Notes: generated by a model not told the origin, from the sequence alone. Positions 8,707-18,789 are shown, counted from the stretch's first letter. The stretch is DNA of 63,598 nt from Candidatus Zhuqueibacterota bacterium (GCA_016934825.1 JAFGSB010000103.1:1-63598), one strand, 5' to 3'. Program-made: numbers and translations.

Positions 8707-11352
8707 ATGAAGCCCGGATTAATCCCCTATTTATTATTATTTATAACGCCTGCTTTTGCTTCAGCATTACAATTTACAAATGAGAACAAACCGCCGATGC
8801 ACGCGGTCCGGTTGAACGAACCAATTCACCTCGACGGTGTACTCGATGAACCGGTCTGGGAAAACGAATTCGGGTATTCATACTTTAGCCAGTTAAATCC
8901 ACTTGAAGGTAAAGAAACCACGGAAAAAACGGTTGTCCGGATTGCCTATAACGACGAGGCCTTATATGTCGGGGCGCGTATGTACGATTCGGCCCCGGAT
9001 TCCATCATAGCAAGGTTGGCCCGGCGCGATCTGGACACCGACGCGGATGCTGTTTACATCGCTTTAGACCCATATTATGACCGCAGGAGCGGTTTTTATT
9101 TTGGTCTGAATGCCGCCGGGACATTATATGACGGTACGATATCTAACGACGAATGGACCGACGATTCATGGGACGGTGTTTGGGAAGGCAAAGTACAAAT
9201 TGACGATTTGGGATGGACCTGCGAAATGCGCATCCCCTTCTCACAATTGCGTTTTAAGGACAAAGATGAATACCTGTGGGCGGTTAATTTTTTAAGGGAA
9301 ATTGAACGCAAGAAAGAAGAAGATTATATTGTCTATACGCCGAAAAACGGCAGCGGGTTTGTGTCCCGTTTTGTGGATTTGATCGGAATAAAAAATATCC
9401 ATTCGTCCAGAAATCTGGAATTGCTGCCATACACTCGCGGCAAAGCGGCTTTTACGCACCCGGAGGCCGCCAATCCTTATGACGACGGTTCCCAATATAC
9501 GCCGGGAGCGGGGCTGGATGTCAAGTACGGTATCGGCAGTAATCTTACCCTGGATATGACGTTAAACCCGGATTTCGGCCAGGTGGAGGTCGATCCCGCG
9601 GTGGTAAACCTGACCGATTATGAAACATTCTACCAGGAAAAAAGGCCGTTCTTTATCGAAGGGGCATCGATCTTCAATTTTGGCCAGGGCGGTTCGAGAA
9701 GTAACTGGAGTTTTAACTGGGGCAGTCCCAATTTTTTTTACAGCCGGCGAATCGGCCGGCCGCCGCAGGGTGAACTGCCGGACAATGATTACGCGGATGT
9801 CCCGGAAAGCGCCAACATCATCGGCGCCGCCAAAATAACCGGCAAGGTCGGAAACAACTGGAACATTGGCGTCGTAAACGCGGTCACGTCCCGGGAACAT
9901 GCCGAGTATTCGCTTGACGGCAGGAATTACAAAACCGAAGTCGAGCCCGCAAGTTATTACAGTGTATTACGCGCTCAAAAAGAGATTAAAGACGGCAGGT
10001 ACGGTATCGGATTCCTATCCACATTGACAAACCATTTTTTTCAAAGAAATGATTTACAGGATGAATTGAATAAAAATGCTTACGGGTTCGGGATTGACGG
10101 CTGGATTTTTCCCGAATCATCCAAAACATGGGTAATTTCAAGCTGGATTGGCGGCACGCATTTACGCGCAAACCGGGAGCAAATGCTTAACGTCCAGCAA
10201 AGTTCCCGGCATTATTTTCAACGCCCGGACGCCAAACATGTCCACCTGGACAGCAGCGCAACAGGTATGACCGGCGCCGCCGGCAGGATCCTTATAAACA
10301 AACAAAAAGGGAACGTTATTTTTAATTCCGCTGTGGGATTTATCAGTCCCGGTTTCGATGTGAGCGATATGGGATATATGTGGAATACGGATGTCGTCAA
10401 CGTCCACATTGGCGGCGGATATAAATGGACCGAACCCGGGAAAATTATCAGAAATGCCGATTTGCTGGCAGCCGTTTTTCAAAACATGGATTTTGATCAA
10501 AATATCATCTGGAAAGGTGTGTGGCATCGCGGGGACTTTCAATTTGTAAATTATACTTCTTTTAACTATGCTCTGGCCTATATTCCCGAAACCGTAAGCA
10601 ACAGGCAAACCCGGGGAGGGCCGCTAATGCTGAATCCTCCCGGATGGGAAGCGGATTTTAGTATCGGCAGCGATAACCGCAAACCGTTTACTATCGAATT
10701 GGATGTGAACAGCTACAACCAGCTAAAGAATGACAGGTTTTTCAGTATTGGCGTGGAAATGGAATGGAAAGTCAAACCCAACCTGACCATCAGTTTCGAA
10801 CCGGACATGGATTGGGATGAGGAATATTCACAATGGGTGGATTTCTTTGACGACCCGACCGCCATAAATACATACGCCAAAAGATATGTGTTTGCTACCC
10901 TGAAACAAAACGAATTGAGCGCCGGTATCAGGATTAACTGGACTTTTACACCCAAACTCAGTTTTCAACTGTACGCCCAGCCGCTTATTTCGACAGGTGA
11001 TTATTCCGAATATAAAGAGCTGGCAAAGCCTAAAACTTTTGATTTTAATATTTACGACAGTCAAAATATTATTGAGAACATAGATGAATTACAGGTAGAC
11101 CCGGACGGTAGCGGTCCGGCCGAATCCTTTACTTTTGATAACCCGGATTTCGATTTCAAATCCTTACGCGGCAACGCCGTACTGCGATGGGAATATTCCC
11201 CCGGCTCCACGCTTTACTTTGTCTGGACACAGCACCGCAGCGATTCTGAATACCAGGGCGATTTCCGGTTCAACCGCTCTTTAAAAAAACTATGGACGAC
11301 CGAATCCGATAACATCTTTATGATCAAAATGACCTACTGGTGGAACATGTAA
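8707..11352 (+). CDS. DUF5916 outer-membrane protein with N-terminal CBM9-like domain
   Basis: An 881-residue exported protein. After a signal peptide (residues 1-20) comes a CBM9/DOMON-like carbohydrate-binding fold at about 35-210, with the typical LDGVLDEPVWE opening. The rest matches the DUF5916 beta-barrel architecture: alternating aromatic strands, the conserved NPDFGQVEVDPAVVNLTDYETFYQEKRPFF-type region near 290-320, and a C-terminal strand ending in W-N-M. The family occurs in Bacteroidota and other FCB bacteria and is uncharacterised. Roles in surface glycan binding or uptake are inferred only from the CBM9-like domain. The ribosome site is AGGAAAAG. No operon partner lies close. Confidence 0.85.
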   Translation: MKPGLIPYLLLFITPAFASALQFTNENKPPMHAVRLNEPIHLDGVLDEPVWENEFGYSYFSQLNPLEGKETTEKTVVRIAYNDEALYVGARMYDSAPDSIIARLARRDLDTDADAVYIALDPYYDRRSGFYFGLNAAGTLYDGTISNDEWTDDSWDGVWEGKVQIDDLGWTCEMRIPFSQLRFKDKDEYLWAVNFLREIERKKEEDYIVYTPKNGSGFVSRFVDLIGIKNIHSSRNLELLPYTRGKAAFTHPEAANPYDDGSQYTPGAGLDVKYGIGSNLTLDMTLNPDFGQVEVDPAVVNLTDYETFYQEKRPFFIEGASIFNFGQGGSRSNWSFNWGSPNFFYSRRIGRPPQGELPDNDYADVPESANIIGAAKITGKVGNNWNIGVVNAVTSREHAEYSLDGRNYKTEVEPASYYSVLRAQKEIKDGRYGIGFLSTLTNHFFQRNDLQDELNKNAYGFGIDGWIFPESSKTWVISSWIGGTHLRANREQMLNVQQSSRHYFQRPDAKHVHLDSSATGMTGAAGRILINKQKGNVIFNSAVGFISPGFDVSDMGYMWNTDVVNVHIGGGYKWTEPGKIIRNADLLAAVFQNMDFDQNIIWKGVWHRGDFQFVNYTSFNYALAYIPETVSNRQTRGGPLMLNPPGWEADFSIGSDNRKPFTIELDVNSYNQLKNDRFFSIGVEMEWKVKPNLTISFEPDMDWDEEYSQWVDFFDDPTAINTYAKRYVFATLKQNELSAGIRINWTFTPKLSFQLYAQPLISTGDYSEYKELAKPKTFDFNIYDSQNIIENIDELQVDPDGSGPAESFTFDNPDFDFKSLRGNAVLRWEYSPGSTLYFVWTQHRSDSEYQGDFRFNRSLKKLWTTESDNIFMIKMTYWWNM

Positions 11353-11365
11353 ATAATTTTAATTT

Positions 11366-11393
11366 ACAACAAGGAGTTGTTACCCCTTGTTGT
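11366..11393 (+). terminator. Stem-loop after DUF5916 gene
   Basis: A perfect 9-bp stem (ACAACAAGG with CCTTGTTGT) around a 10-base loop lies 14 bases after the DUF5916 stop. No U-run follows, so it may be a 3'-end stabilising hairpin or a weak terminator. Confidence 0.5.
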
Positions 11394-11573
11394 ATCAACG
11401 AAACGCATCAATTGATTTAAATCCCGTCGATTTTATTTACCAATTTTTGATAATTCACTCAACTATTCAGGATCGTTAAGCGATTTAAAAAACTTTATTT
11501 ATTGTTCCGGAAAATCCTTTGCAATAAACAGGTAAAACAATTATATTTTTCAAAAAACCAACGACGTGGAAAA

Positions 11574-13631
11574 ATGACGAATAAAATACCGGCAATCGTT
11601 ACTCTATTACTAATCCTTTTCATCCCGGTTTTTGCGGGGCCCCAAAAATCGAGAGTGGACATCAATTCCTGGCAGATGCGCTGGGGCGACTCACCGGTTG
11701 ACAGCGCCGGTGTACCGATATGGACCTACCGGGAATTATCCGATAGTAACTGGATCAATACGGAAACACCGTATTGTTTATCCGGGAAAAATAAAAATAA
11801 TTTTCTCTGGGTGCGAATTAAAAGTCCGGATATAAAATGGGTCAATCCTACCCTGTATCTAACCGGTATTATGTACGCCGCGGAAGTTTTTGTAGATACC
11901 AACAAAGTATACTCTGCAGGATTATTTAAACCGGATAAAAGTTCCCGTTTCAATTCCGCTCTATGGCACATGTGCCCCCTGGGCAGCAACTCGGCGGGTA
12001 AAACCGTTTTTTTACGCATCTATTCCGACAATCCCGCCGATGTCGGAATACCCGTTTTGGGAGATAATAAAGTTTTTATCGGCTCCCAGTGGAGTATCAT
12101 TAAATATATCATAAGCAACAGTATCGACCGTTTTGTGCTGGGCTGTTTGTTTATTCTTATCGGGATTTTGACGCTGGATTTATGTTTTCATCGCTGGTCG
12201 CAAAAGCCGTTTATGTATCTTTCTTTCAGTTTATTTTCATTCAGCGCCGGTCTCGCTTATTTTGCCAGCGGTGAATTTACCCAGTTGATCATTCCCAATC
12301 CGGCAATAAGGTTAATATTTACATATATCGGTCTCGCCTTTTACCCGGTCGGATTGTTTTCCTTTTACGAGCAGATCATTAACCCGGCGCGAAAAAAAAT
12401 TATCAGGGGAACGTGGATCGGTTTGCTTTTTTATGGTATAATCATATTATGTTTTGAAGCGACAGGAATCATCCAGGTAAAGATCATTTTTTATATTATA
12501 TGGGTTTTACTCATTTTTGCAGGATACCTGATCGCCCTGGCGCATGGGATCAAATACCCGACTCTGGGTAATATTGAAACCCAAATTTTCAATACGGGTT
12601 TTATTATAATGAGCCTGTTTGTGGTTCACGACCTGCTGTTCAATTTTGGTCTTATTCCATACTGGAGGTGGGTATCGCAATGGGGCGTACTGATCTTTAT
12701 TTTGTCATTATTACATTTAATAGAGATGAATAATACCAGGGACAATAAAAAACTTGCCAGATACTCAAAAAAACTGGAGGAATACGGCAAAACACTGGAA
12801 ACAAAAGTCAGTAAACGCACAAGCGACCTCTTTGAAAAAAATAAAAAGCTCGAGGAAACCATGCAGGAACTGCAAAACACCCAGCAGCAGCTCATCCTCA
12901 AGGAAAAAATGGCGTCGCTCGGACACCTGGTTGCCGGGGTGGCCCATGAACTGAACAATCCCATCAGCGCGATGAACAGCGCCTCGAATATTCAGGAACG
13001 ATGCCTGAATATTATCAAAGATATTCTTGAAAAATCAAACTCTATTGCGGAACTCCGGGACAACGAACAGTTTAACAAAACCCTGGCCTTACTGGAACAG
13101 AACAGCGGTATTATCAGCAACGGCAGTCAACGTGTATCTTTTATCGTTAAGAGTTTAAAGAACTTTGCCCGTCTCGATGAGGCCGTATTCCAGAAAGCCG
13201 ATATTCACGAAGGCCTGGACAGTACGATTGAACTTTTACACCATGAACTGAAAAACCGGGTAACCGTGATCAAAGAATACGGCAAAATCCCAAAAATAAA
13301 CTGTTATCCCAATGAGCTGAACCAGGTATTTGTCAATCTTGTTGCCAACGCGGCCCAGGCCATTGAGGGACAGGGAGAGATCAGGATCGTCACATCGGCG
13401 GATGATAAATATGTCGTGATTAAGGTCATCGATAACGGTCCCGGCATCAAACCCGAACACATCAACAGGGTGTTCGATCCGGGTTTCACAACCAAAGGCG
13501 TCGGCGTCGGCACCGGACTGGGCCTGTCCATCAGCTATACGATAATCAAAAAACACAACGGGGAGGTTACCGTCAAAAGTCAGGTCGGCAAGGGCACGAC
13601 GTTTGAAATAAAACTGCCCGTGAACAATTAA
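11574..13631 (+). CDS. 7TMR-DISM sensor histidine kinase
   Basis: A membrane-bound sensor kinase of 685 residues. Domains in order are a signal peptide, an extracellular 7TMR-DISMED2-like beta domain (about 25-190), seven hydrophobic helices (about 195-395), a coiled-coil linker (about 400-445), and a HisKA/HATPase_c core. The phospho-acceptor His458 lies in AHELNNPIS. The N box (NLVANAAQAI), G1 (DNGPGI) and G2 (GVGTGLGLSI) are intact. The frame is open from 11502, but the ATG at 11574 begins a clean signal peptide. No cognate response regulator is adjacent. The receiver protein at 17476-18393 is the nearest candidate. Confidence 0.9.
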   Translation: MTNKIPAIVTLLLILFIPVFAGPQKSRVDINSWQMRWGDSPVDSAGVPIWTYRELSDSNWINTETPYCLSGKNKNNFLWVRIKSPDIKWVNPTLYLTGIMYAAEVFVDTNKVYSAGLFKPDKSSRFNSALWHMCPLGSNSAGKTVFLRIYSDNPADVGIPVLGDNKVFIGSQWSIIKYIISNSIDRFVLGCLFILIGILTLDLCFHRWSQKPFMYLSFSLFSFSAGLAYFASGEFTQLIIPNPAIRLIFTYIGLAFYPVGLFSFYEQIINPARKKIIRGTWIGLLFYGIIILCFEATGIIQVKIIFYIIWVLLIFAGYLIALAHGIKYPTLGNIETQIFNTGFIIMSLFVVHDLLFNFGLIPYWRWVSQWGVLIFILSLLHLIEMNNTRDNKKLARYSKKLEEYGKTLETKVSKRTSDLFEKNKKLEETMQELQNTQQQLILKEKMASLGHLVAGVAHELNNPISAMNSASNIQERCLNIIKDILEKSNSIAELRDNEQFNKTLALLEQNSGIISNGSQRVSFIVKSLKNFARLDEAVFQKADIHEGLDSTIELLHHELKNRVTVIKEYGKIPKINCYPNELNQVFVNLVANAAQAIEGQGEIRIVTSADDKYVVIKVIDNGPGIKPEHINRVFDPGFTTKGVGVGTGLGLSISYTIIKKHNGEVTVKSQVGKGTTFEIKLPVNN

Positions 13632-13659
13632 TACTAATTATTATTCAGAAGGTAATTTT

Positions 13660-14820
13660 ATGGAATTTGAAAATTCTGATAATATCTTTGCTGAGATAAT
13701 TAAACAAAAAGAAGTAAATAAGATAAAACCTATTACAAACTTATTAAATATTACATTTTTTTTAGGAGCAGGATTCTCAAAATCATGGGAAAATAATTTT
13801 CCAAATAGTGAACAATTATTCTGTTTTGAAAATAAATATCTTCCTATGGATTTTGATTTATTAGATTATTTTGTTATTTCTCAAGGTTATGAAACTGAAA
13901 AAAAAATTAATTTTAAATTATTTAAAGAAATTGTATATAATTTAGTTATTCAAAACAAATATCCAGAATTAAGAACAAGATGTATGGATCAATTTAATGT
14001 TGAATTATTACAAAATGAACTAAAAGGGAAAATTTTACATAACTTTTTTCAATATTTACCTTCTAAATATAGGGAGAATAATAATTTATTACATTTACCT
14101 TCAAACTTATCTAAAAAACAAAAAACAATTATAGATTTTTTTAAAAATCTAAGAGATGATTGGAATTTTCATCCAACATTCCCTGAAAATATTAGATTTC
14201 ATTTCATCTCAACTAACTATGATTGGATAATCGAATTAATAATAAATAAAATCATTGATGATTTAAATCCTTTACATGATTATGTTTATAGGGGTTTTAC
14301 ACCTGCAAAATATAATAATTCTAACTATAATATTATTCACACTACTAGTAGTATTATTAATTTATTTAAACTAAATGGCGGTTTTGAAATTTTTCAAGAA
14401 GGGAATAATTATATTATTGATTATTCATACAGGACAATACATAAAACAAAAGAAAATCCACCTGTATTGGTTCTACCTAATAAGGAACAAAATTATGATG
14501 AACCTTATTTTAGATCAATAATCCCAAAAGCAATAAGACTTCTTCAAGAAAGTAATATATTAGTTTTGATTGGTTATAGTTTACCTGATGAAGATGCAAT
14601 TTTTCGCTTTTTAATTAGACAGTTTGCAGAACATGAAGGAGATCTTGATAAAAAATTATTATTTTATATTGATAAAATGAAAATTGAAAAACAAAAATCA
14701 AAATTAATATCAATCTTCCCATTCTTAAAAAAACATGAAATTGATTCAAGTAATGTATTTTGTTATTCTGGGGATTTTTCTGAATGGGCTAATAATATTA
14801 ATCAAAATTTAAATAAATGA
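13660..14820 (+). CDS. SIR2-like protein, probable antiphage or NAD-targeting effector
   Basis: A 386-residue soluble protein with SIR2/DHS-like Rossmann signatures. FFLGAGFSKSW lies at residues 33-43, STNYD at 184-188, and a distal IGYSLPDEDAIF at about 304-315, as in SIR2_2-type defence proteins. At the point where many family members read KLHG, this protein reads KLNG (237-240). No second enzymatic domain is visible. The DNA is far richer in A+T than both neighbours, with codons dominated by AAT, ATT and TTA, which points to recent transfer. It begins 28 bases after the kinase gene with an AGAAGG ribosome site. NAD cleavage is known for relatives but is inferred here. Confidence 0.75.
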   Translation: MEFENSDNIFAEIIKQKEVNKIKPITNLLNITFFLGAGFSKSWENNFPNSEQLFCFENKYLPMDFDLLDYFVISQGYETEKKINFKLFKEIVYNLVIQNKYPELRTRCMDQFNVELLQNELKGKILHNFFQYLPSKYRENNNLLHLPSNLSKKQKTIIDFFKNLRDDWNFHPTFPENIRFHFISTNYDWIIELIINKIIDDLNPLHDYVYRGFTPAKYNNSNYNIIHTTSSIINLFKLNGGFEIFQEGNNYIIDYSYRTIHKTKENPPVLVLPNKEQNYDEPYFRSIIPKAIRLLQESNILVLIGYSLPDEDAIFRFLIRQFAEHEGDLDKKLLFYIDKMKIEKQKSKLISIFPFLKKHEIDSSNVFCYSGDFSEWANNINQNLNK

Positions 14821-14847
14821 GACTTTTAATTTAAAATCAATTTAATT

Positions 14848-15048
14848 ATGTCAGAAACAACCATCACCGAAAAGGACAGAAAGCTGGCGCAGCAATGTGT
14901 TAACTGTCCGGTATGCACCCGGGCGCGTGACAGACAAAAGGGTTTTCTGTTCTGGTTCGTCAAACATATCGAGCACAGTATTTGTCCGGCCTGCCGGGCT
15001 TATGAAAAAGTATACGGCCGCAAGGCGCATGAACCCGTGCCGGATTAG
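14848..15048 (+). CDS. Small double-CxxC (zinc-ribbon-like) protein
   Basis: A 66-residue protein with two cysteine pairs, CPVC at residues 20-23 and CPAC near 47-50, separated by a hydrophobic FLFWFVKHIEHSI segment. The spacing suits a zinc ribbon or other metal site. Base composition returns to the mid-GC level of the chromosome here, in sharp contrast to the SIR2 gene 28 bases upstream. I do not recognise a characterised family. The ribosome site is weak. Confidence 0.6.
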   Translation: MSETTITEKDRKLAQQCVNCPVCTRARDRQKGFLFWFVKHIEHSICPACRAYEKVYGRKAHEPVPD

Positions 15049-15158
15049 AATTTTACGGTATTGATATTGAATCAGGATCAAGACTTGATGAAATCAACTC
15101 ATATTTTCGTTGTTTTCACCAAACCGGGTAAAAACGGTTATAGCGGGGAAAGAAATAT

Positions 15159-16217
15159 ATGATACCTGTCATCCTGTTCATCGCCGGTCTGGTTCTGCTG
15201 ATTAGCGGCGCCGAAATACTTGTCAGGGGATCGTCGCGGCTCGCATCGGCCCTGGGCGTATCAAAGCTGGTCATCGGGTTGACCGTGGTTGCCTTCGGCA
15301 CCAGCAGTCCGGAACTGGCCGTCAGCGTGCGATCAGGGTTGTCCGGGCTCGCCGATATTTCCGTCGGCAATGTTGTGGGCAGCAATTTGTTCAACATTTT
15401 ACTGATCCTTGGCATATCGGCCGTCATCACGCCGCTGGTCGTGTCACGGCAGCTTATCAGGCTGGATGTGCCGATCATGATCGGCTCGGCCCTGCTCATT
15501 ATGCTGTTCGCGCTTGACGGCACAATAAGTCGGGTCGACGGCGCCGTTTTATTTACCGGAATGATCGGTTACACGATCTTTCTGGTGCGGCAGAGTAAAA
15601 AAGAATTGTCACAAATCGAGGAAAAAACAGAACAACCCGCCGCCACGATCCGGTTCTGGAGTGTAAATATTTTTTATATTGTTCTGGGACTTTTTATGCT
15701 GATTACCGGTTCCGGCTGGCTGGTTAAAGGGGCTGTGTATTTCGCCGAAACGCTGGGTCTCAGCAGTCTGGTCATCGGACTGACCATAATCGCCGCGGGT
15801 ACGTCGCTTCCGGAAGTTGCCACCTCCATAGTCGCGTCCCTGCGCGGAGAACGGGACATTGCCATCGGCAACGTCGTCGGCAGTAATATTTTTAATATCC
15901 TTATGGTTTTGGGCCTGTCGTCCCTGGTCACCAGCGGCGGCATCCAGGTGTCCCCTTCGGCGCTGCGTTTTGATATCCCGGTGATGATCGCCGTGTCCGT
16001 TGCCTGTCTGCCTATCTTTTTTACCGGTTATAAAATTTCCCGATGGGAAGGTTTTTTGTTCCTGAGTTACTATATCGCCTATACGGCTTATATTATATTA
16101 CGGTCCTCTCATCATAAAGCCCTGCCGGAGTTCAGCGCCGTCATGACGATTTTTGTCATCCCGTTAACAGCGGTTACGTTGATTGTTGTTACTTACCGGG
16201 CATTCAAAAACAAGTGA
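15159..16217 (+). CDS. CaCA-family calcium/sodium antiporter (YrbG-like)
   Basis: An inner-membrane exchanger of 352 residues with about ten helices. The two inverted alpha-repeats of the Na+/Ca2+ exchanger family are plain. The first has GTSSPELAVS followed by GNVVGSNLFN, and the second GTSLPEVATS followed by GNVVGSNIFN. The acidic residues of these repeats bind the cation. It exports Ca2+, or possibly K+/Na+, using the ion gradient. The ATG is preceded by GGGGAAAG. It converges on the following barrel gene with only 33 bases between the stops. Confidence 0.92.
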   Translation: MIPVILFIAGLVLLISGAEILVRGSSRLASALGVSKLVIGLTVVAFGTSSPELAVSVRSGLSGLADISVGNVVGSNLFNILLILGISAVITPLVVSRQLIRLDVPIMIGSALLIMLFALDGTISRVDGAVLFTGMIGYTIFLVRQSKKELSQIEEKTEQPAATIRFWSVNIFYIVLGLFMLITGSGWLVKGAVYFAETLGLSSLVIGLTIIAAGTSLPEVATSIVASLRGERDIAIGNVVGSNIFNILMVLGLSSLVTSGGIQVSPSALRFDIPVMIAVSVACLPIFFTGYKISRWEGFLFLSYYIAYTAYIILRSSHHKALPEFSAVMTIFVIPLTAVTLIVVTYRAFKNK

Positions 16218-16250
16218 ATAATCGTACTACAGACAAAATTGTAGAAATAC

Positions 16251-17210
16251 TTAAAAAATGATCATAAAATCGACATACGGTACTCCGGGAAAAGGCAAAT
16301 CTGTTTTGAAAACATAAACAAATCCAAGATCAACACTAATATTTTGACCCATAAACCTCAGGCCATAAATACTCATAGGATGATCTACCTTTGGGATGAA
16401 CCAGTTTTCTGTAACCAGCGCGACCCTCCGGGAAACCCTTTTTTCCCCCCCGATTAATATGACTGGTCTGTCTGCGAACTCTTTATCGACAAAACCGAAT
16501 CCCATTCCGACGGTGACATTGGCGTCTTCCGTACCATACGTGGTCACACCGTATGCTATCCCGACGCTATTGACATCATCATCATTATCATCATCATCAT
16601 TATCATTATCATCATCATTATCATTATCTTCATCGTCATCGAAACCTGGTATTTTAATAAACAGCAAGCCCGCCGCTACACTAAAATCTTTGGACGCTTT
16701 TATACCCAGCTTGGGTGTGAGAAATATTAGCTGATCATTAAGAGATACTCCGGGGAATATGGAAATCCCGCCTCCAAAAGTGAAATGATCCGTCATTCCG
16801 TAGGATACGCTTGGGAAAAACACATAATAGTCCGCAAAATAACCTTCGCCCTTATTCAGCATCCGCGCCGTCGGCGCAAAGAACATCCTGGACTTGTTGG
16901 GATTCGGAAACCAGACTTTTCCTTGTTTAATTGCCTTTACCGGAATGAGTTCAATTTCCGTTATTTTTACGATTGGAATGGTCATGACGCCGAGTTCCGT
17001 TTCAAAACTGATGTCGTTTTCACGGATCTCGATGATCCTGCCAAGATTGGATGATCCGTCAGTTGTCGTAACCAACTGTTTATAAGTGGAATCAGGGATG
17101 GTTAAATTTATCTTTTTTTGTGATTGCTGGGCGCGGGCCGGATTTGATGTTAATAAAAATAAACCAACTAAAATTGTTAAAGCAAAAACAAGCTGTTTAA
17201 TTTTTTTCAT
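16251..17210 (-). CDS. Exported beta-barrel-type protein with Asp/Asn-rich insert
   Basis: A 319-residue secreted protein, probably in the outer membrane. The signal peptide covers about residues 1-28 (ending near ARAQQ). A short domain of about 60 residues follows, and then alternating beta-strand patterns rich in Gly/Phe/Val with a final aromatic residue (MIIF). An uninterrupted run of 22 Asp, Asn and Glu residues sits between two predicted strands (about residues 204-225), so it would form a surface or periplasmic loop able to bind Ca2+. The start at 17210 (after AGGGAT) is preferred to the open frame from 17249. The family is not recognised. Confidence 0.75.
   Translation of the reverse strand: MKKIKQLVFALTILVGLFLLTSNPARAQQSQKKINLTIPDSTYKQLVTTTDGSSNLGRIIEIRENDISFETELGVMTIPIVKITEIELIPVKAIKQGKVWFPNPNKSRMFFAPTARMLNKGEGYFADYYVFFPSVSYGMTDHFTFGGGISIFPGVSLNDQLIFLTPKLGIKASKDFSVAAGLLFIKIPGFDDDEDNDNDDDNDNDDDDNDDDVNSVGIAYGVTTYGTEDANVTVGMGFGFVDKEFADRPVILIGGEKRVSRRVALVTENWFIPKVDHPMSIYGLRFMGQNISVDLGFVYVFKTDLPFPGVPYVDFMIIF
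16575..16640 (-). repeat. Trinucleotide microsatellite coding Asp/Asn tract
   Basis: A 66-base stretch made almost wholly of ATC/ATT triplets on the plus strand (GAT/AAT on the coding strand). It encodes 22 acidic or amide residues within the barrel protein. Because the unit is three bases, slipped-strand changes alter loop length without breaking the frame. Confidence 0.85.
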
Positions 17211-17475
17211 GGGTATCCCTGCAGATATATGAAATATAATAAAATTCAAATTTAGAACATATTTATTGGGCGATTAATTCATTTTTTTTAAAATTATTTA
17301 CACAATTCCAATCACTATTGTCCGGTTAAAGCGGAGTGAATGGCGTTGTCCGTTACCCGGACACCAGTGCCGGGATAACATTTCGGTTGGTAATAAATAA
17401 ATGATACATATATAATAAAACATAGAACAGATAGGGTAAAAAATTTCTTACAGATACAAAAAAGACTGGTAACTT

Positions 17476-18393
17476 TTAAATACCCAACAAATCGGTTGTG
17501 TCAAAATCATAAATATCCGAAATATCGTTATCGGGTGATTCTTTATTTATTTTTAATTCCGATTCTTCTAATTGGTTTTTAATGATAGAACGGTTAAATA
17601 TGCTTTTTGTTCTTAATGTCCGGCTGTTGACTTTAAAAAGCTGAAGCAGATCATTTTTTTGCGCATGTAAAAACTTTATTAAATCGATTCCCGGGATAAC
17701 AATAAGTTGAAGAGGCGAAGCGGCCTGGATAGTGACGGTTGAATCCGGGTCAAAACTTTCGGTTATAAACTCATAACCGATAGATTCCTTTTCATTGAGC
17801 AGACCTAATTTTTTGTTTTTATAATAACAGATCGCCGACCCCCTGATAACCGTACCAATATACTCGGTGTAATTCATCACATGCTTGTCGTTCTGAGCCA
17901 ATTTATACAAAACACCGTGATTCATTATTTCCTGAACGATCGCTTCAGGGAACCCGTTAAAAATATCCGGGATATTGGTGGAATTTTCATCATCAGATTT
18001 GCCGGATTTTGTCACCACAAGGTCCGAAACCTTTTTATTGATGCGGGCCAGGTTGTTAACTGCCGACAATAATTCTTCAGGATTAAAGGGTTTTAATAAA
18101 AATAAATCGGCGCCCGCACGGGCCGACATTTTTTTATGCGTCAGGTTGCCGTATGACGAACAGGCAATAATTTTCGTTGCGGGAGAATGTTTTTTAATCT
18201 GACTGATTAATTTCACCCCGTTCAGCATTCCGGGAAGGACAAGATCGACAAGGGCTATTATATAATTGTTCTGTTTAACATAATTAATAGCCTGATAGGC
18301 ATCCGAAGTAATATCGATTTGAAAACGAGTCGATGCCAGTAATTTTGATACCACCCTTTGCGTAATTTGATCGTCTTCTACTACAAGTATCAA
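17476..18393 (-). CDS. Response regulator receiver with C-terminal cNMP-binding-like domain
   Basis: A 305-residue cytoplasmic protein. The receiver domain occupies residues 1-115, with acidic pocket residues at 6-8, phospho-acceptor Asp50 (VDLVLPG) and the conserved Lys in LLKPF. A linker follows, and then about residues 140-250 resemble a cyclic-nucleotide-binding beta-roll (a hydrophobic region with IGYEF and a C-terminal helix). There is no helix-turn-helix, so the output is probably protein interaction. The start is a TTG at 18393 after AGGGAA. The gene stands alone. It may partner the kinase at 11574-13631, which is inference. Confidence 0.75.
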   Translation of the reverse strand: MILVVEDDQITQRVVSKLLASTRFQIDITSDAYQAINYVKQNNYIIALVDLVLPGMLNGVKLISQIKKHSPATKIIACSSYGNLTHKKMSARAGADLFLLKPFNPEELLSAVNNLARINKKVSDLVVTKSGKSDDENSTNIPDIFNGFPEAIVQEIMNHGVLYKLAQNDKHVMNYTEYIGTVIRGSAICYYKNKKLGLLNEKESIGYEFITESFDPDSTVTIQAASPLQLIVIPGIDLIKFLHAQKNDLLQLFKVNSRTLRTKSIFNRSIIKNQLEESELKINKESPDNDISDIYDFDTTDLLGI

Positions 18394-18789
18394 TTTAATT
18401 CCCTAATTTTAATAAATTTATCAAGTTACACTATTTCAATAATTTAATAAATAACGATTAACATATAATTAATATGTGATCGAGAAATGAATGGAAAATA
18501 TAACATAATTTACCATATCTTTCCAAAATATTTTTTAACAAAAATTATGCCGGAACAATTAAATAAATCCGATCCCAAACTGTACAATAAATAATCATAC
18601 CCAACATAAATTGTTAACTTTTTAATTTTACCGGAAATGAGAATGAGGTATCATCGATACAAAGATTCTATCTTTTACATAAATATCTATATATTATAAG
18701 GTTAAAAAGTAGTGCAAATTTAATAAATAAAAGGAGATAATGTATTGTGATATGATTTAATGTGGGTAAAATTGAACTTTAAATTAATT
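18394..18789. other. 396-base A+T-rich intergenic stretch
   Basis: It separates the receiver gene start from the MBL gene stop. I see only A+T-rich sequence, with no coding frame, hairpin or recognisable motif. Confidence 0.5.

Noticed and set aside
16396-16734. A rightward frame rich in Ser/Leu (LSSSSLSSSS)
   Set aside because: It is the opposite-strand reading of the Asp/Asn microsatellite in the barrel gene.
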